This document shows, piece by piece, positions 58,796 through 64,000 of a DNA stretch of 64,000 nucleotides. Position 1 is the stretch's first letter; each line of letters opens with the position of its first letter. The notes below the pieces were generated by a model that saw nothing but the letters and a program-made list of their open reading frames with translations, was not told where the DNA came from and made no database searches. The stretch lies in NCBI RefSeq assembly GCF_013409865.1, contig NZ_JACCBM010000001.1, forward strand, positions 2,356,001 to 2,420,000, read 5' to 3'. Both the position numbers and the translations under genes were made by a program. Source of the stretch: Herbiconiux flava (GTDB lineage Bacteria > Actinomycetota > Actinomycetes > Actinomycetales > Microbacteriaceae).

Positions 58796-60159
58796 AGCTG
58801 CGCGAACGCCTCGTCGATGACCGACAGCGCGTCGGCGATCAGCGCGTCGCTCGTGGCGAGCGACGGCAGGAATCGCAGCACGTTGCCGTAGGTGCCGGCC
58901 GTGAGCACGAGCACACCCCGCTGGGTCGCGTAGGACACGATCGCGTTGACGGCATCCGTGTTGGGGGCCTTCGTGGTGTCGGCGGTGCCGGGCTGCACGA
59001 GCTCGATCGCGATCATCGCGCCGATGCCGCGGATCTCGCCGATGATGTCGTACTTGCGCTGCAGCTCGGTGAGGCCGCCGACCAGAGCGGTCTCGATGCG
59101 GGCCGCCTCGGCGAGCAGGTCGTTCGACTCGATCGACTCGAACACGGCCACCGCGGCCGCCGCCGCGACGGGGTTGCCGCCGAAGGTGCCGCCGAGGCCG
59201 CCGGGCTGCGCAGAGTCCATGATCTCGGCGCGGCCGGTGACACCCGCGAGCGGCAGGCCGCCCGCGATGCCCTTCGCCGAGAGCACCATGTCGGGCACCA
59301 GGCCGAAGTGGGTGCTCGCGAAGTACTCGCCGGTGCGGGCCATGCCCGACTGGATCTCGTCGGCGATGAACACGATGCCCTCGGCGGTGCACCACTCCTG
59401 CAGCGCGGTGAGATAGCCCTCGGCCGGCACGACGAAGCCGCCCTCGCCCTGGATGGGCTCGACGACGAGGCAGGCCAGGTCGGCAGCTCCCACCGTCTTC
59501 TCGAGGTAGGCGATGGTGCGGGCCGCGGCCTCGGTGCCGGAGAGGCCGTCGTGGTACGGGTACGAGTTGGGCGCGCGGTAGACGTCGCCGGCGAAGGGGC
59601 CGAAGCCGGTGGCGTAGGGCGAGGCCTTGTAGTTCATGGCCATCGTGAGGTTGGTGCGGCCGTGGTAGGCGTGCTCGAGCACCGCGACGCCGTTGCGGCC
59701 GGTGTGCTTGCGGGCGATCTTGACGCCGTTCTCGACGGCCTCCGCGCCCGAGTTCACGAGCACGGTGCGCTTGGCGAAGTCGCCGGGGGTGTGCTGGGCG
59801 AGCAGTTCGGCGACCCGCACGTACTCCTCGTAGGGCGTGATGGTGAACAGCGTGTGCGTCACGTCCTGCAGCTGGGCCGCGGCGGCGGCGACCACCGAGG
59901 CCTCGGTGTGGCCGATCGTGGTGACGCCGATGCCGGCGCCGAGGTCGATGAACTGGTTGCCGTCGACGTCGACCAGGATGGCGCCGTTCGCCTTCGCGAT
60001 GTACACCGGCAGCGCGCTCGACACACCGGGCGGCACGACCTCGAGGCGTCGGCGGTGCAGCTCCTCGGACTTCGGTCCGGGAACGGCGGTGACGATCTTC
60101 CGCTCCTGGGGGACCGTGTAGACGGGGGTGGCGACCGGGGTGTCGAGGATGTCAGTCAT
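58792..60159 (-). CDS. gabT: 4-aminobutyrate--2-oxoglutarate transaminase
   Basis: A 455-residue class III PLP transaminase: FIDLGAGIGVTTIGHTEASV, LVNSGAEAVENGVKIARKH, GRTNLTMAMNYKASPYATGF, FIADEIQSGMARTGEYFAST and the lysine motif SAKGIAGGLPLAG match GabT. It converts GABA to succinate semialdehyde, the last amino step of polyamine breakdown. GGAGGA precedes the ATG. First gene of a two-gene operon with asparaginase, convergent to the pot operon. Confidence 0.93.
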   Translation of the reverse strand: MTDILDTPVATPVYTVPQERKIVTAVPGPKSEELHRRRLEVVPPGVSSALPVYIAKANGAILVDVDGNQFIDLGAGIGVTTIGHTEASVVAAAAAQLQDVTHTLFTITPYEEYVRVAELLAQHTPGDFAKRTVLVNSGAEAVENGVKIARKHTGRNGVAVLEHAYHGRTNLTMAMNYKASPYATGFGPFAGDVYRAPNSYPYHDGLSGTEAAARTIAYLEKTVGAADLACLVVEPIQGEGGFVVPAEGYLTALQEWCTAEGIVFIADEIQSGMARTGEYFASTHFGLVPDMVLSAKGIAGGLPLAGVTGRAEIMDSAQPGGLGGTFGGNPVAAAAAVAVFESIESNDLLAEAARIETALVGGLTELQRKYDIIGEIRGIGAMIAIELVQPGTADTTKAPNTDAVNAIVSYATQRGVLVLTAGTYGNVLRFLPSLATSDALIADALSVIDEAFAQL

Positions 60160-60211
60160 AGTCCTCCGAGTTTAGGCCAGCCTTCCTGTGGCCCCGCGCT
60201 AGCATGGCCGG

Positions 60212-60679
60212 GTGAATCGTGAGCATCACTACAGCGTCGATGTCGCCTGGCTTGGCAATCGCGGCACCGGCACGAGCGGCTACCGCGAGTACGGTCGGCA
60301 GAGCGTCGTCACGGCCGCCGGTAAGCACGACCTCGAGGCCTCGGCCGACCGCACCTTCCACGGCGACGCCGACCGCTGGAACCCCGAGGAGCTGCTGCTC
60401 GCCGCCCTCGCCGAGTGCCACATGCTCTCCTTCTTGCACGTCGCCGTGAAGCACGGCGTGGTCGTCACCGACTACACGGATGCCGCCGAGGGCACCATGG
60501 AACAGCAGGGCGACGGGGGCCGGTTCACCTCCGTGACGCTCCATCCCGTCGTCACCGTCTCGGCGCCTCTCGACGACGAGCTGTTCGCGACCCTGCACCA
60601 CGAGGCGGGTGAGGCGTGCTTCATCGCCAACTCGGTGAACTTCCCTGTGCGGCACGAGCCGCGTGTCGTCGTCGGCTGA
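60212..60679 (+). CDS. OsmC/Ohr-family peroxiredoxin-like protein
   Basis: A 155-residue OsmC fold. Cys69 (NPEELLLAALAECHMLSFL) and Cys136 (GEACFIANS) are the catalytic pair of thiol peroxidases acting on organic hydroperoxides; Glu60 is also typical. Cytoplasmic. GTG start; a shorter ATG start is not available without losing the fold. Divergent from gabT with a 52-bp gap. Confidence 0.9.
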   Translation: MNREHHYSVDVAWLGNRGTGTSGYREYGRQSVVTAAGKHDLEASADRTFHGDADRWNPEELLLAALAECHMLSFLHVAVKHGVVVTDYTDAAEGTMEQQGDGGRFTSVTLHPVVTVSAPLDDELFATLHHEAGEACFIANSVNFPVRHEPRVVVG

Positions 60680-60731
60680 TCGTCCCGCCGGCACGAGTGG
60701 CGGGGATGCCGTGGCTCATCGTCCCGACGGC

Positions 60732-61136
60732 ATGAGCGGCCTGGATGCGGTGCACCTCGTCCTGGTCGGGCGGACGCTCCGGGGAACGCTCGGGCAGGTG
60801 TTCCGGGCCGAGGCTCTCGCTCTGGTGGGCGCCACCGGCGCTGCGACGTCGGCCATCAGCCGGACGGTGGAGCTGACGGCGGTCGCCGTGAGCGAGGTCG
60901 GGGCGGTGCGGGTGAGGGCGTCGATCGCCGATCCGTCGTTTCCCGGGGGAGGTGTCGCCGCCGCGCCCGTCGAGGAGGGGTGGCAGCGGTTCGTCGTCGC
61001 GGTGGACGGGGTGGCGGGCATCCGGCCGCTGACCGGGCCGCCGGGGGTGGATCTCGCGCGCACGGTGACGGTTGACGTCGCCGCGCCGGCGGGCGGGCGC
61101 CCTCGGCTCGAGGTGCACGTCGTGGAGCGGGACTAG
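60732..61136 (+). CDS. hypothetical protein
   Basis: A 134-residue protein I do not recognise. It has strongly GC-rich third codon positions, as real genes here do, and alternating strands (VELTAVAVSEVGAVRVRASI, QRFVVAVDGVAG, RLEVHVVERD) that suggest a small beta-rich fold. No signal peptide or membrane segment. ATG 60732 was chosen; an in-frame GTG at 60663 inside osmC would lengthen it by 23 residues. It ends in a 4-bp overlap with the convergent GH76 gene. Upstream, two near copies of CGTCCCGxCGGCAxGAG flank the start. Confidence 0.55.
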   Translation: MSGLDAVHLVLVGRTLRGTLGQVFRAEALALVGATGAATSAISRTVELTAVAVSEVGAVRVRASIADPSFPGGGVAAAPVEEGWQRFVVAVDGVAGIRPLTGPPGVDLARTVTVDVAAPAGGRPRLEVHVVERD

Positions 61137-62248
61137 GCGGGGACGGGGGCCGGGGTCGTCCGGTCCAGGCGCCAGCGCGCCTCGAGCGCGAGGGTGGCCG
61201 CGAGCTGCGTCGAGAGGAACGTGACCGGCGGGGCCGGGCGGCTCCAGTCGTCGCCCACGCGGCCGGTCTCCTCGGCGGACCGGGTGCGGATCAGGGCATC
61301 CGTCGACCCGGCGATGAAGTGGGTGAGCGTCTCCCGGTCGGCACCCGTGGGCAGGGCTGCGGCGACCTCGGCCAGGTATCTCACGTGGATGCCCTTGAAG
61401 AGGCCGGCGTCGCCGCCGCCGGGGTGGTCGGCGCGGGCCGTCTCGCCCTCGACGAGACCGTGCGGGGCGAGGCGGGGGAGCGCGGCGCGGGCGATGCGGG
61501 CGGCGGCGGCCGGGGCATCCGGAACCCAGGCCCGCTCGAGCACGGCGGCAGCCACCACGCCCTGGTCGTAGCTGAAGACCCAGTCGGTGTCGACGCGGTG
61601 GTCGCCCTGGCGGTTGACGCCGTCGAGCACCGTGCCGTCTTCGGCGACGAGACGCTGCTGGAGCCACGCGACGGTCTCGTCGGCCGCGACGCGGTAGCGC
61701 GGGTCACCCGTGCGGGCGTGCAGGCGGGCCGACGCGAGGGCGAAGGTGCCGTTGCTCGGAGCGTTCTTGTAGTCGGGCTGCTGCTCGCGCCAGGCGACGC
61801 TCGGGCCCTCGTGGTCGTTCCAGCCACGGGTGCGGATGCGCTGCCAGAGCGTCTCGGCGTCGCGGAGGTGCCGTGGGTCGGCGGTGGCGTCGAAGAGACC
61901 GATCAGGGCGAGGGTCAGCCAGCCCATGTCGTCGAAGTAGTCGTTGGCGAGGCCGCGGTTGCGGATCCGGAGGAGGCGCAGCACGCTCTCGGCCTGGCGG
62001 AGGCGGCGTTCGTCGCCGGTGCGGTGGAAGGCGTCGAGGCGGGCGTCGACGAGGTGGGAGAGCCACCAGTGGTTGAGGGGGAGCAGCTGCGGGAGGCGGC
62101 CGAGGCTCGGCGGGGCGACGTTCAAGGCGGCACCGGGGATCGCGCGGATCGAGAAGGTGCGGTCGAGGGTGCGCTGGGCGCCGTCGGCAGCGGCCTGCAC
62201 GGATGCCGCCCGCTCGGCTGCGGCGCGAGTCTCCTCCTGCACAGCCAC
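61133..62248 (-). CDS. glycoside hydrolase family 76 protein (alpha-1,6-mannanase-like)
   Basis: A 371-residue (alpha/alpha)6-barrel enzyme: NDYFDDMGWLTLALIGLFD with the Asp pair at 106-107, WREQQPDYKNAPSNGTFALA, and FSYDQGVVAAAVLER. These are GH76 hallmarks; members cut alpha-1,6-mannan. There is no signal peptide, so it would act on mannan fragments or lipomannan precursors inside the cell, or on an unexpected glycan. The start is a GTG; an internal ATG is not well placed. Confidence 0.87.
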   Translation of the reverse strand: MAVQEETRAAAERAASVQAAADGAQRTLDRTFSIRAIPGAALNVAPPSLGRLPQLLPLNHWWLSHLVDARLDAFHRTGDERRLRQAESVLRLLRIRNRGLANDYFDDMGWLTLALIGLFDATADPRHLRDAETLWQRIRTRGWNDHEGPSVAWREQQPDYKNAPSNGTFALASARLHARTGDPRYRVAADETVAWLQQRLVAEDGTVLDGVNRQGDHRVDTDWVFSYDQGVVAAAVLERAWVPDAPAAAARIARAALPRLAPHGLVEGETARADHPGGGDAGLFKGIHVRYLAEVAAALPTGADRETLTHFIAGSTDALIRTRSAEETGRVGDDWSRPAPPVTFLSTQLAATLALEARWRLDRTTPAPVPA

Positions 62249-62303
62249 ACCCTACGGCGGATCGGCGCACATTCGACATCCTGCCGTCGTCGGGCGGGCA
62301 CGG

Positions 62304-63794
62304 ATGCACGAGACTGAGCAGATGGCCGAGAAGATGTCCTCCCCCCAGCGGCTGGTGCTGGTCGTGGCGATCCTGAGCGCGTTCATCTCGTTCCTCGACG
62401 CGACGGTGATCAACGTGGCGCTGCCCGCCATCAGCCGCGAGCTCGGGGGCGAGCTGTCGTCGCAGCAGTGGGTGGTCGACGCCTACCTCATCACCCTCGG
62501 CGCGGTCATCCTGCTCGCGGGGTCGCTGAGCGACGTCTTCGGGCGCAAGCGGGTGCTGCTCGTCGGGCTCCTCGGGTTCGGGCTGACGTCGCTCGCCTGC
62601 GCGTTCGCCCCCACCATCGAGTTCCTGATCGTGTCGCGCGGGCTGCAGGGCGTGGCCGGGGCGCTGCTCGTTCCCTCGTCGCTGGCGCTCATCCTCGCGA
62701 ACTTCAGCGGGCCGGCGCAGAGCCGCGCCATCGGCACCTGGACGGCGTTCACCAGCGTGGCCAACATCGCCGGGCCGATCCTCGGCGGGGTGCTGGTCGA
62801 CCAGTTCACCTGGCGGCTGGTGTTCGGCATCAACGTGCTTCCGATCATCGTGGCCGTCGTGCTCGTGGCGAAGTTGCCGAACGACGCCCACCACACCACG
62901 GGCGCCCGCATCGACGTGTTCGGGGCCGTGCTCGGCATCCTCGGGCTCGGGCTGCCGGTGTTCGCGCTGATCGAGCAGGCGAACTTCGGCTGGGGCTCAC
63001 CGGTCGTGCTGGTGCCGCTGATCGTCGGGGTGCTGGCCTTCGCCGCTTTCCTCGTGCACGAGCGGCGGGCATCGCAGCCGATGCTGCCGCTGTCGCTGTT
63101 CCGGGTGCGCAACTTCTCGGTCGGCAACATCTCGACGTTCCTCATCTACGGGGCGCTCTCGCTCGGCTTCTTCAGCATCGCCGTGTTCCTGCAGCAGGTC
63201 GCCGGCTACACCGCCACCGAGGCGGGTTTCGCCATGATCCCGACGAGCCTGCTGCTGATCGGCCTGTCCTCGCTGTTCGGGCGGCTGTCGGGCCGCCTCG
63301 GGCCGCGGTTGTTCATGACCGTGGGTCCGATCCTCGCCGGCGCCGGGTTCCTGCTGATGCTCCGGGTCGACGAGAGCGCCGACTACCTCACCCAGGTCCT
63401 CCCGGCCATCGTGGTCTTCGGCCTCGGCATGGCGATCACGGTCGCGCCGCTGACGGCGGCCATCCTCGGTGCCATCGACCCGGCGCGCTCGGGCATCGCC
63501 TCGGCGGTGAACAACGCGGTCTCGCGGGTCGCCGGCCTCATCGCGGTCGCGCTCGCCAGCCTCATCGCCGGAACGGCCGTGCTCGACCTCGAGGGCTTCC
63601 ACCGCGTGGTGCTCGTCACGGCGATCGTCTTCATGGCGGGCGGCCTCGTCTCCCTCGCGGGCATCCAGAACCCGAAGCGCGACGCCCCCGCTCCGGCGAC
63701 TCCTGCGCCGACCCCGGTCCCGGGCCATGCGCCGGCCCCCGCCCCGGCCCCGGCCCCGGCCCCTGCGCCGGCCCCCGGCACGCCCACGGCCTGA
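62304..63794 (+). CDS. MFS drug exporter, DHA2 (14-helix) family
   Basis: A 496-residue major facilitator with 14 helices. Motif C-like LDATVINVALPAI (helix one), WVVDAYLITLGAVILLAG and GSLSDVFGRKRVLLVGL (motif A) define the EmrB/QacA group. It would export drugs or metabolites using the proton gradient. The C-terminal 40 residues are Pro/Ala repeats (APAPAPAPAPAPG) in the cytoplasm. ATG 62304 has a weak ribosome site; ATG 62322 (MAEKMSS) is an alternative. Confidence 0.93.
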   Translation: MHETEQMAEKMSSPQRLVLVVAILSAFISFLDATVINVALPAISRELGGELSSQQWVVDAYLITLGAVILLAGSLSDVFGRKRVLLVGLLGFGLTSLACAFAPTIEFLIVSRGLQGVAGALLVPSSLALILANFSGPAQSRAIGTWTAFTSVANIAGPILGGVLVDQFTWRLVFGINVLPIIVAVVLVAKLPNDAHHTTGARIDVFGAVLGILGLGLPVFALIEQANFGWGSPVVLVPLIVGVLAFAAFLVHERRASQPMLPLSLFRVRNFSVGNISTFLIYGALSLGFFSIAVFLQQVAGYTATEAGFAMIPTSLLLIGLSSLFGRLSGRLGPRLFMTVGPILAGAGFLLMLRVDESADYLTQVLPAIVVFGLGMAITVAPLTAAILGAIDPARSGIASAVNNAVSRVAGLIAVALASLIAGTAVLDLEGFHRVVLVTAIVFMAGGLVSLAGIQNPKRDAPAPATPAPTPVPGHAPAPAPAPAPAPAPAPGTPTA

Positions 63795-63876
63795 GCCGCT
63801 CCCAGCGCGTCACCAGCTTGCTGCAAGGCGGCTGGGCGAGACTGGGCCCTTCCCCCCACTGTCACGAAGAGGACTC

Positions 63877-64000
63877 ATGCGCTCACTCCCGGCCTTCGCC
63901 GCCGCAGCCGTCGCCGCCACGCTCCTGCTGGCCGGCTGCTCGGCCTCGACCCCCTCGTCCGACGACGCGACCTCGTCGCCGGCCGCCGACGCCGTCCAGT
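63877..64000 (+). CDS. lipoprotein, N-terminal part (cut by window edge)
   Basis: 41 codons are visible: MRSLPAFAAAAVAATLLLAG then CSASTPSS, a Sec signal with lipobox LAGC and a Ser/Asp-rich linker. AGAGGA precedes the ATG. Nothing of the mature domain is in the window, so the function is open. Confidence 0.8.
   Translation, partial: MRSLPAFAAAAVAATLLLAGCSASTPSSDDATSSPAADAVQ

Noticed and set aside
1..64000. tRNA, rRNA, insertion sequences or phage genes
   Set aside because: I looked in every spacer and found no cloverleaf, transposase motif or phage structural gene.

Overview
The window is very GC-rich (roughly 70% by eye) and densely packed, with many 4-bp start/stop overlaps (ATGA or GTGA), frequent GTG starts and several probably leaderless genes. 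The gene content (FolP2, DUF4192, the kinase/phosphatase/Ig-FN3/MoxR/DUF58/TgpA/FHA cluster, GH76, protealysin with an emfourin-like gene) points to an actinobacterium, most likely a member of Microbacteriaceae; the genus cannot be fixed from sequence alone. It is chromosomal in character: no insertion sequence, prophage, CRISPR array, rRNA or tRNA gene was seen, and no gene-free stretch exceeds 300 bases (the longest is 262 bases, before the PP2C gene).

Layout. 0-5.8 kb: an emfourin-like gene cut by the window edge, a protealysin-type M4 protease, an Ada-AlkA fusion plus ogt (alkylation repair), an LLM-class flavin oxidoreductase and a universal stress protein. 5.9-12.9 kb: a J-domain/NERD protein, a PIG3-type quinone oxidoreductase, an acyl-CoA ligase, a dienelactone hydrolase, a VOC protein, a GNAT enzyme, a Tag glycosylase lacking most of its zinc ligands, a mini membrane protein and a DUF1905/YdeI protein. 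12.9-21.0 kb: the most notable locus, two divergent operons sharing a palindromic operator. One encodes a diiron ferritin-like protein, a fatty acyl-CoA reductase/HAD fusion and a degenerate ferritin-like paralogue. The other encodes an SDR, a PlsC acyltransferase and an alkylglycerone-phosphate synthase. A TetR gene closes the cluster. Together these make a nearly complete candidate pathway for ether lipids, possibly plasmalogens, in an aerobic actinobacterium.

21-36 kb: an exported protein of atypical base use, a WHG-type TetR whose promoter carries the same 17-bp operator as the VOC gene 12 kb away, a hendecad-repeat coiled-coil protein, an S4 protein, a Ski2-like helicase, a FolP2/RibD-C/GNAT operon, a Nudix-NYN fusion, another HhH glycosylase, a secreted SLT protein, YceI and a DUF4192 protein. 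36-39.5 kb: an Lrp/transaminase/PuuB-like oxidase operon. 39.7-53.3 kb: an envelope signalling and assembly operon (PP2C, Ser/Thr kinase, a 2050-residue Ig/FN3 surface protein, MoxR, DUF58, a transglutaminase-fold protein without its Cys and His, FHA). 53.5-60.2 kb: a spermidine/putrescine ABC transporter, an asparaginase and GabT, which with the Lrp operon suggest polyamine uptake and breakdown to GABA and succinate semialdehyde. 60.2-64 kb: OsmC, a hypothetical protein, GH76, an MFS exporter and the start of a lipoprotein.

A recurring theme is short tandem repeats in 3' spacers, mostly between convergent genes, each locus with its own unit.
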